This document shows, one piece after another, positions 43,288 to 51,196 of a stretch of DNA of 64,000 nt (its first letter is position 1; every line of letters begins with the position of its first letter). Source of the stretch: Bacteroidota bacterium (GTDB lineage Bacteria > Bacteroidota > Bacteroidia > B-17B0 > Aurantibacillaceae); the NCBI GenBank assembly GCA_013298715.1, contig JAAFIQ010000004.1:154944-218943 (forward strand), written 5' to 3'. A model generated the notes under the pieces. It was not told the origin of the DNA. It saw only the letters and a program-made list of their open reading frames with translations, and made no database searches. Made by a program: the position numbers and the translations under genes.

Positions 43288-46200
43288 TTATTTTGCAATT
43301 ACTTTTGATGTTTTTCTAACACCGTTTTCAGTAATTGTTACAAAAATTAGTTTTTCATTTTCAGGAACGTTAAAGTAATGTTTAGATTCTGAAACATTTA
43401 ATATTTGCGAAGGAATTAATGTTTGACCAAGAATATTTGTTACTTCAAACATAACTTCAGAATAAGATGAGTAATTAAACTTCACAAACATTCCATCTTG
43501 ATCTTTACTAATAAAATAATTGTTATTTGATTCAACTTTATCTTTAATTCCCACTGGAGAAGCCTGAACATAGATATCTGTTGTATAAATTGAGGTATCT
43601 AAACAAGTACCGTTGTTAGCTTTTAACACAACACTGTAATTTCCTTCATCTGTAAACACATGAGATGCATTAGCCGTATTAACAGTGTTGCTTCCATCAT
43701 TAAAATTCCACTCATAACCTGTTGCATTAGTGGATAAATTACTGAAGCTAACAGGCACATTATTACCAGCTATTACTGTGGTGTTATTAGCAGTAAAATT
43801 AGCTACTGGTAAAGGTGTTGTAGAATTTAATGTGAATGTAGCGCGCGCATTTTGACAGGTATTATTTTTGGTAATGTCTACAATATAAACACCAGCATAA
43901 ATATTGTTTAAAGTATTAGGACCACTAATATTGTTGTTAGTTTGAATAATATTACTGTTTACATCTTTCCAAATATAATTAAAAGGGCCAGTACCAGAGC
44001 CTTCAGCAGTAATACTTGCGTTAGCTAATTTGGTACAAGTTGGGTGTAAGAAAGAACTAGTTGAACTCGCATTATTTACAACAATTCTTAATTCAAATTG
44101 AGGCGTTGTAGCATTAGCTAAGATATTTGAAGTGTAAGCACCTGTTCTCAAATTATGCGAAATATTGTTTACCAAATCAACTAAGGTTACACAGGCACCT
44201 GCTGGTAATTTAGATAAATTAATTGGATTAAAGGTGTAAGCACCAGCATAACCTGTGCGCATTAATAATGGGATAGATACTGTTCCTGTTAATGAAGGGA
44301 GCGCATTACGCAACAAATCCATACCATTAAATTTAGAATAAAAACGAGGTGTTGTGGCAAGTTGACCCGGCATAGAAGGACAGTCGCTTGTTTCGTAGCC
44401 ACTCGTATTACCATTACCAAATGTGAAGTATGCTTGAGTAAAGAAGTTTGTTGGCACAATATTACTTGTTACGTTAATTAAGAAATCATCAAAATAAAAA
44501 TTGCTTGCAGAAGATGTTCTTAAAATTGAATTGTTGTCCGCAACAGTAGATTTCCAGCTTTCAGCAGGAGTTAAATTTGCACCACCTGCAGTGGCTTGCA
44601 CCATAAAGGCTTGCCCTGTAGGAATTACAGCCGAGCCAGAGAAAGGAACATTGCTATCTGTATCAGGATCGTAAGCAATCATATTTGACGTATTAAAGTT
44701 AGATCCAGTAATTTGATTCGCAACAATTGGCGAAGGGAAAGGATTAGCTACTAAATTCCAACCGTTTTCGGCACCAGCGCCACCTGTAAGAGTAAGGTTA
44801 ATATTACCTGATGAGTTTTTTGTGTTAACACCACCAGTTAATGGAATTGTAATAGCTGTTGTGTTAGGGAAACCATTTCCTAAATAAACCCAGTAACCTG
44901 TTTTTGAATCAATTGGCTTAGAAGCTGGAGCAACACCAAGTTCAATATAATGTAAAGGATCTGCAGAGTTTCCACTAGCAGTAGTTTCGTCGTATTCATA
45001 AATCGAGGTAAAGTTAGTACCGCCAACATCCCAGCCGTCAGGACAAACAGAGCAAGTAATAGCAAAACTTGAATTCCAACTATTCATGTTATTGCCATTT
45101 ACACCACCCGAACAAAGATTAATCCACCCAGTAGCACCTGCAGGTTTAAACACTTCAACAGTTACATTGCCGCTTAAAGTTCCAGAAGCACCTATTTGTC
45201 CGATTCTTCCTTTGTTAGAAGCATCAGCTTTTAAGGTTAAAACTCCACCAGTGTTAATTGTCCCAACAGTTGGTGTAATAGAACCCCAAGCGTCAATAGC
45301 ATTTCCAAAGGTTAAATTCGCTGAACTTCTATTCAATATAATTTCGCTAATCGCTCTGGTAGAGGCGCTTGTTTGGTCTAATAACAAACTATTGGTGATT
45401 GAACCGGTACCACCAATGGTTAACGAAGAGCTAGTTGAACCTTTTAATGATCCATTTGCCACAGATCCAGGAAAGGTAATATTACCATTTAAAGTAAGTC
45501 TGTTTCCATTTAAATCCAAAAGCCCATTAGTTAAATTTGCAGAAGAGCTAACAGTAAGATTACTTCCTAAAGTAAGTACGCCACCAGAGGCTCTGTTATA
45601 AGTTAGTTGATTAATTGTACGAGAAGTAGCGCCAACTCCAAATGTTAAAGTACCTAACACACCAGTACCACCAACTACAATGCGCGAATTCCCAGTAAGT
45701 ATTTGACCACTTCCACTCACTGTTCCGTTTAATGTTAAACTATTTAGTGAGCTATTAGACATATTAAGATTTGCGCCATTTAAGTTAAGCAACCCGTTAA
45801 CTGTTAAATTTCCCAGCTGATTTTTTTGAGCGTTACTTACTATTAAGTTATGGTGTGCACCAGCCCAAAGCGATACAGTAGAAGCTTGTGCGTAATCAAC
45901 CGTGCTTCCCGTAATTAAATTAACTTGAGAAAAAGTAGGAAAAGAGGTGTTTTGGAGTGTTAGCGTAGCTTGGTTATTAACCGTAATTTTGCCAGCACCA
46001 GATAACGTTAAAGCGTTACTAGCAGGAATTGTAAAGTTTATACTTGTAGTTCCTGTTAAACTTCCAACGTGAAGAACAGTTCCTGTCCCACCAATTGTCC
46101 AGGGAGCAACCAAAATAGCAGCTGAAGCATTCACTAAGAAAAAAACCTGATTATTTAGTGTAAAACTAGTAGGCTGAGTTCCTGTGCCATTGGTGTTGTC

Positions 46201-46806
46201 GCCCCACGAACTCAAAAGATTTAAAGCTCCTGTACCGTTCCAATAAAAAATTGGTGTGGCTGTAGCTTTAACTATTATATCATCGTAAGCAAAAAAGAAA
46301 CCATTACCTGTTGCAGTATAGCTCCAACGAAGATATACGGTGGCTTGATTTTCCATCGACACTGGCAAAGTAAATTGATTAACTGGATGCCAAGCATCAT
46401 CAGCTACAACATCACTCCAGCCTGGAATTGGGATATAAGTAACATTATCAGAGCTCACTTCCAAAACTACATTAGGAGCACCTGTTGAACGGTATGCGTT
46501 GTAGTTTACAATGATATTTGTTTTACCCACTGTTGAAAAAGGAGCGGATACAGCATTTTCATTACCACCATTATCTGAACCTGCTAAAACACTATTTCCT
46601 GAAGATAGAGGTAAACCGCAAACAGGAACACCACCTCCATTAAGGTCGTTTGGGTCAATTATCCAATCGCCTGTTGCAGATGTCCAACTAGAGGGTAGAG
46701 TTGTATTACCAATCCCACCAAAATCTTCGGAGTATATTGTTAATTGAGCATTTAAAATGTTCAAACCACTCAAGCTTAACAAAAGGAAAAATATTATTTT
46801 TTTCAT
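43288..46806 (-). CDS. Giant T9SS-secreted beta-rich protein with a PKD domain
   Basis: Starting at ATG 46806 (the TTG at 46812 is too close upstream), the protein is 1,172 residues. It has a signal peptide (KKIIFFLLLSLSGLNILNAQ), an early MAM/jelly-roll-like module (SEDFGGIGNTTLPSSWTSATG ... VVLEVSSDNVTYIPIPGWSD), a long autotransporter-like beta-repeat region rich in Asn, Gly and Thr (LTLSGAGKITVNNQATL, repeated variants), a PKD module near residue 1,020, and the T9SS type A sorting tail (SYSEVMFEVTNILGQTL ... ITENGVRKTSKVIAK). It is therefore exported to the surface or medium. The specific function, adhesion or matrix, is inferred only. Confidence 0.85.
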   Translation of the reverse strand: MKKIIFFLLLSLSGLNILNAQLTIYSEDFGGIGNTTLPSSWTSATGDWIIDPNDLNGGGVPVCGLPLSSGNSVLAGSDNGGNENAVSAPFSTVGKTNIIVNYNAYRSTGAPNVVLEVSSDNVTYIPIPGWSDVVADDAWHPVNQFTLPVSMENQATVYLRWSYTATGNGFFFAYDDIIVKATATPIFYWNGTGALNLLSSWGDNTNGTGTQPTSFTLNNQVFFLVNASAAILVAPWTIGGTGTVLHVGSLTGTTSINFTIPASNALTLSGAGKITVNNQATLTLQNTSFPTFSQVNLITGSTVDYAQASTVSLWAGAHHNLIVSNAQKNQLGNLTVNGLLNLNGANLNMSNSSLNSLTLNGTVSGSGQILTGNSRIVVGGTGVLGTLTFGVGATSRTINQLTYNRASGGVLTLGSNLTVSSSANLTNGLLDLNGNRLTLNGNITFPGSVANGSLKGSTSSSLTIGGTGSITNSLLLDQTSASTRAISEIILNRSSANLTFGNAIDAWGSITPTVGTINTGGVLTLKADASNKGRIGQIGASGTLSGNVTVEVFKPAGATGWINLCSGGVNGNNMNSWNSSFAITCSVCPDGWDVGGTNFTSIYEYDETTASGNSADPLHYIELGVAPASKPIDSKTGYWVYLGNGFPNTTAITIPLTGGVNTKNSSGNINLTLTGGAGAENGWNLVANPFPSPIVANQITGSNFNTSNMIAYDPDTDSNVPFSGSAVIPTGQAFMVQATAGGANLTPAESWKSTVADNNSILRTSSASNFYFDDFLINVTSNIVPTNFFTQAYFTFGNGNTSGYETSDCPSMPGQLATTPRFYSKFNGMDLLRNALPSLTGTVSIPLLMRTGYAGAYTFNPINLSKLPAGACVTLVDLVNNISHNLRTGAYTSNILANATTPQFELRIVVNNASSTSSFLHPTCTKLANASITAEGSGTGPFNYIWKDVNSNIIQTNNNISGPNTLNNIYAGVYIVDITKNNTCQNARATFTLNSTTPLPVANFTANNTTVIAGNNVPVSFSNLSTNATGYEWNFNDGSNTVNTANASHVFTDEGNYSVVLKANNGTCLDTSIYTTDIYVQASPVGIKDKVESNNNYFISKDQDGMFVKFNYSSYSEVMFEVTNILGQTLIPSQILNVSESKHYFNVPENEKLIFVTITENGVRKTSKVIAK

Positions 46807-46931
46807 AATCAATAATTTTAAATAAAAATACTGCTTTAAAGTATACTTAACAAATATTTTAGTCGAAATACTAAAAAAGAGGTTTTTTTGTTAATATCAC
46901 AATCTTTCTAAAAATAATTAGGTAAATTTCC

Positions 46932-46939
46932 TACTTTTG
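46932..46939 (+). promoter_or_regulatory. -7 box TACTTTTG before the TonB receptor
   Basis: TACTTTTG is an exact TAnnTTTG match. It overlaps the TTG at 46937, ruling out that codon, and leaves about 14 nt before ATG 46958. The short leader has no room for a cobalamin riboswitch. Confidence 0.55.
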
Positions 46940-46957
46940 AATTCTTCAATATTCCAA

Positions 46958-49303
46958 ATGAAAAAAACTCTCATCCTATTTTTTGCAATAATTTCAACAA
47001 CGCTACTTTCTCAAAACAAAGCTTTATTGAAAGGTTTTATTTATGATAAAGAAACTGGCGAGCCTGTGCCTTTTTGTAACGTATATTTTAAAGGAACCGT
47101 AATAGGTGCAAATACTGATTTGAACGGATTTTTCACAATTAGCCGCATAACTCCTGGTGATTATACTTTACTTGTAACCAGCCTTGAACATGACACGATT
47201 AAAGATAAAATCACATTAAAAGCAAACGATGTTATCACAAAAAAATATTTCTTAAAAAAAGGTGGTAAACTTTTAGAGGAAGTGGAAGTAAGCGCTAAAA
47301 GTACCGAGAAAATTGAAAACACTCAAGTATCGGTTTCAAAAATAGACCCAGTTGTTATAAACAAACTGCCTAGTGTTGGTGAGCCCGATATTGCTCAATA
47401 TTTACAAGTATTGCCTGGGGTAGCATTCACTGGCGACCAAGGCGGGCAGCTATTTATACGTGGAGGATTACCCGTTCAAAACAAAGTTTTATTGGATGGA
47501 TTAATCGTATACAACCCTTTTCACTCCATTGGTTTATTTTCGGTGTTTGATAGCGAGATTATGAAGAATGCTGATGTTTATAGTGCCGGATTTGGCGCAG
47601 AATATGGTGGAAGAACCTCGTCCATTATGGATATAACCACACGTGATGGTAATAAAAAATTTGCAAAAGGAAAAGTTTCATTATCAACCTTTGGGGCAAA
47701 AGCCACAGTAGAAGCTCCGCTTAAAAAAATGAAAGAAGAGGGGAATACGAGCGCTTCTGTACTAATTTCTGCAAAACATTCTTATTTACCTACAACATCA
47801 AAAATTTTATACCCTTATGCCAACGAAAACGGACTACCATTTTATTACACTGATGTTTATGGAAAATTAGCTATCAACGGTTCTGGCGGGAGTAAGTTTA
47901 GTGTATTTGGTTTTAATTTTGCGGATAGAGTAGATTTTAGTGAGATAGCCAAATTTGGCTGGAATAACAGTGGTGTTGGCTCTAATTTTTTATTGGTTCC
48001 AGGCTCTTCAAATCTTTTAATTGAAGGTAATATTTGTTACTCAAATTATAAAATAAACTTTTCCAATCCCTTGGTTGAAACCGACAGAAAATCAAGCGCA
48101 ATAAGCGGTTTAAATACAGGGTTCAATTTCGTAAAATATTTAGGTAACAGCGAAGCGCGTTTTGGTTTTGAAGGTGTTACAACCAACACAAGTTATGAAT
48201 TACAAAATCCTTTTGGTGCCGAAGTTAAGTTAGCACGCCAAACAATTGATGTAGGGTCTTTTGTAAAATTCAAACTCATGGATGCCAAAAAGAAATTCAT
48301 TTTTGAACCAAGTTTGAGATTACAATACTACGCAAGTTTGGGTGTAATGTCGCCAGAACCTCGACTAGCAATGAAACTAAACATTCACCCAAAATTTAGG
48401 TTTAAAGGCGCTGCAGGTTTGTACACTCAAACACTTTTAAGCGCCAATAATGACAGAGATGTGGTGAATTTATTTTATGGCTTTATTAATGCCCCAGAAA
48501 ATGAAGATATTTCGAAAACGTATTTAGACAGAAACGGAAAATCGCAAAACGTGAATTCCTCTTTACAAAGAGCCTCGCACATTGTAGGTGGCTTTGAGAT
48601 TGATGTTACCGATGATATTGAAATAAACATTGAAGCTTATCAAAAATTCTTTGGAACAATTATGAATGTAAACAGAGAATTAATTTTTGTAGATAACGAA
48701 ACCAATGCCGCACAGCCAGATGAATATAAAAAAACCTTTGTTATTGAGCAAGGCAGAGCGCGTGGTATAGATTTTACTTTAAAATACGATAAAAACCGCT
48801 TTTACTTTTGGGCTGTTTATTCTTATGCACTTAACGACAGATGGAGCGGAAATAATACAAACAACACAGTTTTAAACTATCCTCCTAATTTTGATAGAAG
48901 ACACAATGTGAATTTGGTTGCAAGTTACCAATTTGGGAAAAAGAAAAACTGGGAAGCAAATGTGCGTTGGAATTTAGGAACAGGTTTTCCGTTTACACAA
49001 ACACAAGGTTTTATTCCAACATTTTTCCCAGCCGGAAACGTTAATTATAATTTCTCTACAACCAACCCTAATTTAGGTTATTTACCTGCAACCCTTAATG
49101 GTGGCCGTTTACCAGATTATCACCGCTTAGATATTGGTATAAAATACAAATACAACATTTCTCCAAAATCAACATTAGAAATTAATGCTGGCGCTACAAA
49201 CGTTTACAACAGAGAAAATATTTTTTATGTAGATAGATTCACGTTTAAACGTATTAATCAATTACCAATTTTACCTAACGTAAATGTTAGTTTAACCTTT
49301 TAA
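46958..49303 (+). CDS. TonB-dependent receptor with a carboxypeptidase-regulatory-like N-terminal domain
   Basis: This 781-residue protein has a signal peptide (LILFFAIISTTLLSQN), a carboxypeptidase D regulatory-like domain (about residues 20-100, LKGFIYDKETGEPVPFCNVYFKGT), the plug domain (INKLPSVGEPDIAQYLQVLPGV ... GGQLFIRGGLPVQNKVLLDG) and a beta-barrel ending in VNVSLTF with the expected C-terminal Phe. It starts at ATG 46958 because the TTG 21 nt upstream is inside the promoter. A corrinoid adenosyltransferase gene follows after 3 nt, so a corrinoid substrate is possible but unproven. It is not a SusC-type receptor. Confidence 0.9.
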   Translation: MKKTLILFFAIISTTLLSQNKALLKGFIYDKETGEPVPFCNVYFKGTVIGANTDLNGFFTISRITPGDYTLLVTSLEHDTIKDKITLKANDVITKKYFLKKGGKLLEEVEVSAKSTEKIENTQVSVSKIDPVVINKLPSVGEPDIAQYLQVLPGVAFTGDQGGQLFIRGGLPVQNKVLLDGLIVYNPFHSIGLFSVFDSEIMKNADVYSAGFGAEYGGRTSSIMDITTRDGNKKFAKGKVSLSTFGAKATVEAPLKKMKEEGNTSASVLISAKHSYLPTTSKILYPYANENGLPFYYTDVYGKLAINGSGGSKFSVFGFNFADRVDFSEIAKFGWNNSGVGSNFLLVPGSSNLLIEGNICYSNYKINFSNPLVETDRKSSAISGLNTGFNFVKYLGNSEARFGFEGVTTNTSYELQNPFGAEVKLARQTIDVGSFVKFKLMDAKKKFIFEPSLRLQYYASLGVMSPEPRLAMKLNIHPKFRFKGAAGLYTQTLLSANNDRDVVNLFYGFINAPENEDISKTYLDRNGKSQNVNSSLQRASHIVGGFEIDVTDDIEINIEAYQKFFGTIMNVNRELIFVDNETNAAQPDEYKKTFVIEQGRARGIDFTLKYDKNRFYFWAVYSYALNDRWSGNNTNNTVLNYPPNFDRRHNVNLVASYQFGKKKNWEANVRWNLGTGFPFTQTQGFIPTFFPAGNVNYNFSTTNPNLGYLPATLNGGRLPDYHRLDIGIKYKYNISPKSTLEINAGATNVYNRENIFYVDRFTFKRINQLPILPNVNVSLTF

Positions 49304-49306
49304 CCA

Positions 49307-49864
49307 ATGAGCATAAAAATTTATACCAAAACTGGGGATAAAGGCGAAACTTCTATCCTAGGCGGAACAAGGCTTCCGAAGCATCATATAAGAATTGAAG
49401 CTTATGGGACAGTGGATGAATTAAATTCTTACCTAGGATTATTGCGCGATTTAATTCAAACAAAAGAAATTGTTGATTTAATTTTAGTAATCCAAGATAG
49501 ATTGTTTACAATTGGCTCGCACTTGGCTGCCGACCCTGTAAAAAATAAAATGAAATTGCCACCAGTTCATGATGAAGATGTAACGGAGTTAGAAAACGCC
49601 ATTGATAAAATAAATGAAATTATTCCCCCAATGAAATTTTTTGTTTTACCAGGCGGACATGCAACTGTTTCGCATTGCCATATTGCACGTTGTATTTGTC
49701 GCAGAGCTGAAAGAGCCGTTTTGCGTTTATCAGAAAATGAACCAGTTGATGAAATTCATTATAGATACCTAAACAGATTAAGCGATTATATTTTTATACT
49801 AAGTCGTTTTTTAACACACACTTACCAAGCACAAGAAATTCCTTGGAAACCAAAACATGGCTAA
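49307..49864 (+). CDS. Cob(I)alamin adenosyltransferase, PduO type
   Basis: This 185-residue enzyme has the PduO/MMAB layout: KIYTKTGDKGETSILGGTRLPKHHIRIEAYGTVDELN (residues 4-40), the ATP-binding N-terminus, and HCHIARCICRRAERAVLRL, which carries the RxxxR pair of the helical core. It transfers the adenosyl group from ATP to reduced corrinoids, making the cofactor needed by enzymes such as methylmalonyl-CoA mutase. It starts 3 nt after the TonB receptor and overlaps the PaaI-like gene by 8 nt, so all three form one operon. Confidence 0.92.
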   Translation: MSIKIYTKTGDKGETSILGGTRLPKHHIRIEAYGTVDELNSYLGLLRDLIQTKEIVDLILVIQDRLFTIGSHLAADPVKNKMKLPPVHDEDVTELENAIDKINEIIPPMKFFVLPGGHATVSHCHIARCICRRAERAVLRLSENEPVDEIHYRYLNRLSDYIFILSRFLTHTYQAQEIPWKPKHG

Positions 49865-50270
49865 AAAATCTGCCAAACAAATTGTTGATTCCATGATGGC
49901 GAATGATGCCTTCAGCAAATTTTTAGGCATTAAAATTATCTCTATTAAAAAAGGTTACTGTAAGTTGAGTTGTACCATTAAACCCAATTTTTTAAATGGC
50001 TTTGGTATTGCGCATGGTGGCATCACCTACTCTGTTGCAGATAGCGCACTTGCCTTTGCCAGCAATGCACACGGAAAAAAATCGTTAAGTGTGGAAACAA
50101 CCATATCGCACACAAAACCACTTACGCTTAATACGACTTTTTTTACTGAAGCCATTTGTATAAATCAAACTAAAAAATTTGGACATTACAATGTAAACGT
50201 TTATTTAAAAGATAAAAAAATTGTTGCCCTATTTAAAGGCGTAGTTTTTATTAATGAAGAAGAATGGTAA
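49857..50270 (+). CDS. PaaI-like hotdog-fold thioesterase
   Basis: This 137-residue protein carries the PaaI/acyl-CoA thioesterase signature GFGIAHGGITYSVADSALAFASNAHG (about residues 44-69), with the catalytic Asp in the VADSA segment. It belongs to the hotdog fold and probably hydrolyses an aryl- or acyl-CoA. It overlaps the adenosyltransferase gene by 8 nt. An orphan PaaD homologue lies 21 kb away (28431-28919); together with this gene it is a hint of a phenylacetate route, but no epoxidase subunits are visible. Confidence 0.82.
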   Translation: MAKKSAKQIVDSMMANDAFSKFLGIKIISIKKGYCKLSCTIKPNFLNGFGIAHGGITYSVADSALAFASNAHGKKSLSVETTISHTKPLTLNTTFFTEAICINQTKKFGHYNVNVYLKDKKIVALFKGVVFINEEEW

Positions 50271-50318
50271 AACATTTGTGAAGATGGATTAGTGCAAGTA
50301 AAAAAAACAACTTAAATG

Positions 50319-50398
50319 TCATTTTAATTTACTTAAAATAGTTTTTTGTACTTCTTGTATTTCCTCTAAAGTGTTAGCAACCTTTCTTAAAAGTTGCA
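50319..50398 (-). other. Likely true C-terminal end of the XRE regulator, out of frame after the C12 tract
   Basis: After the homopolymer, the frame reached by adding one C or removing two continues for 43 codons to TGA at 50319. It encodes GFENQYGKAEEQDMMQLL and then a heptad-like tail RKVANTLEEIQEVQKTILSK. This is far more protein-like than the current frame (QRNRMGLKINTVRRRSKI). The coding constraint suggests that full-length protein was or is made from a 10- or 13-base tract. Confidence 0.65.
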
Positions 50399-50668
50399 TC
50401 ATATCTTGCTCCTCCGCCTTACCGTATTGATTTTCAAACCCATACGATTCCGTTGGGGGGGGGGGGTAATCTCCATATTAGCGTTTAAAAGTTGGGTGAT
50501 ATCAATTTTTAATTCTTTACAAATTCTGTATAACACATCGGTTGTAAAACCAATACTTTGCTTTTCGAGATTACAGCACCAGCTTTGGCTTATGCATAAT
50601 CTATCTGCAAATTCCTCTTGACTCGAGCCTTGCTGTTTTCTGAATTTTTTTAATCGTTCTCCAACCAT
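50399..50668 (-). CDS. XRE-family helix-turn-helix regulator with a C12 homopolymer near its 3' end
   Basis: From ATG 50668 (the TTG at 50674 precedes it by two codons), the assembled frame gives 89 residues. Residues 1-60 form a Cro/CI helix-turn-helix: ERLKKFRKQQGSSQEEFADRLCISQSWCCNLEKQ and LYRICKELKIDITQLL. The final 18 residues follow a tract of 12 Cs (50455-50466 on the plus strand) and look random. A length change of +1 or -2 would give a 115- or 116-residue protein ending at 50319. The promoter is TTTG-N22-TAATTTTG with the -7 box at 50680-50687. It is divergent from the secreted-protein operon it probably regulates. Confidence 0.8.
   Translation of the reverse strand: MVGERLKKFRKQQGSSQEEFADRLCISQSWCCNLEKQSIGFTTDVLYRICKELKIDITQLLNANMEITPPPQRNRMGLKINTVRRRSKI
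50455..50466. repeat. G12/C12 homopolymer inside the XRE gene
   Basis: Twelve consecutive G residues on the plus strand (C on the coding strand) lie in an otherwise AT-rich genome. Tracts of this length slip at high frequency during replication, and they are also error-prone in sequencing. The frame change it controls decides whether the regulator has its coiled-coil tail. Confidence 0.9.
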
Positions 50669-50679
50669 TAACAAATAAA

Positions 50680-50687
50680 CAAAATTA
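50680..50687 (-). promoter_or_regulatory. -7 box TAATTTTG of the XRE regulator gene
   Basis: Read on the minus strand, TAATTTTG lies 11 nt before ATG 50668, with a TTTG about 22 nt further upstream. This agrees with the Bacteroidota -33/-7 spacing. Confidence 0.5.
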
Positions 50688-50720
50688 ATTTCATTTTGTT
50701 TTATTCTAACAAAGCATAAA

Positions 50721-50741
50721 CTTATTCCTGATGCGAATAAG
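50721..50741. promoter_or_regulatory. Inverted repeat CTTATTC-N7-GAATAAG in the divergent region
   Basis: Perfect 7-base arms at 50721-50727 and 50735-50741 are followed on the plus strand by GGTTTTTT, so this may be a weak terminator. It is also a candidate second operator in the divergent region between the XRE gene and the secreted protein gene. Confidence 0.4.
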
Positions 50742-50768
50742 GTTTTTTAAAATTCGGTAGTAGTTTTG

Positions 50769-50793
50769 TTTTACACAAGCACGCAGTGTAAAA
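50769..50793. promoter_or_regulatory. Perfect inverted repeat TTTTACAC-N9-GTGTAAAA (candidate XRE operator)
   Basis: Eight-base arms at 50769-50776 and 50786-50793 are separated by nine bases. The centre lies between the two divergent starts (50668 on the minus strand, 50825 on the plus strand). Arm length and half-turn spacing are normal for a dimeric XRE repressor. It lacks a T-run and is unlikely to be a terminator. Confidence 0.6.
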
Positions 50794-50824
50794 AATAAAT
50801 GTTTAACAATTAAAATTTAAAAAA

Positions 50825-51196
50825 ATGAAAAAAGTAATTTTAACAGGATTAATTTTATCTGCTTTTTTATCAGTAGAAGCAAGAACAAGAATTATTCGTC
50901 ACGGCAGTGCTGACGGAATACATTATAACAGAGTTAACGAAGGTCATGGATGGTTTAATCATACATTAACTTGCACTAACCCTGGAGCAACTAAATGTGG
51001 CTGGACTTCACCTCACAGAGTAATTGGCAATAATGGTAATAATGAAGTTGCTGATATTGAAAGATGGGTAGAAGACCAAATTGCGGGTGGTAATTTATCT
51101 GGATCTGGAGAATATAGCAATACTGGGATTATGGTTACTTGGTCTTCAGAAGGTACAGATAGAGATATCACTATTGAAGATTATGCTGGACAGTAA
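50825..51196 (+). CDS. Small secreted protein of unknown family
   Basis: This 123-residue protein has a clean signal peptide (KKVILTGLILSAFLSVEA, cleavage near residue 19). The mature part, about 104 residues, is rich in Gly, Asn, Thr and Trp, with two cysteines (TCTNPGATKC) that may form a disulfide, and patterns such as RHGSADGIHYNRVNEGHGWFNHT. No known domain was recognised. It is the first gene of the operon facing the phase-variable XRE gene and overlaps the next frame by 14 nt. Its size and genomic setting suggest a secreted signal or effector, but that is speculation. Confidence 0.6.
   Translation: MKKVILTGLILSAFLSVEARTRIIRHGSADGIHYNRVNEGHGWFNHTLTCTNPGATKCGWTSPHRVIGNNGNNEVADIERWVEDQIAGGNLSGSGEYSNTGIMVTWSSEGTDRDITIEDYAGQ

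Noticed and set aside
45086..45601. 171-codon open frame on the plus strand
   Set aside because: It lies entirely antisense within the giant T9SS gene (43288-46806). The repetitive composition of that gene keeps the opposite strand open; the translation has no signal, domain or start context.
46813..46957. Cobalamin riboswitch before the TonB receptor
   Set aside because: The interval between the two divergent genes is only about 150 nt and the -7 box at 46932 leaves a leader of about 14 nt, far too short.
50394..50621. 75-codon plus-strand frame across the G12 tract
   Set aside because: It is antisense to the XRE gene, which has a clear helix-turn-helix; the frame is created by the G-run.
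51081..51182. Upstream extension of the propeller frame
   Set aside because: A start at 51081 lies deep inside the small secreted-protein gene and would place 34 unrelated residues before a good signal peptide. ATG 51183 is preferred.
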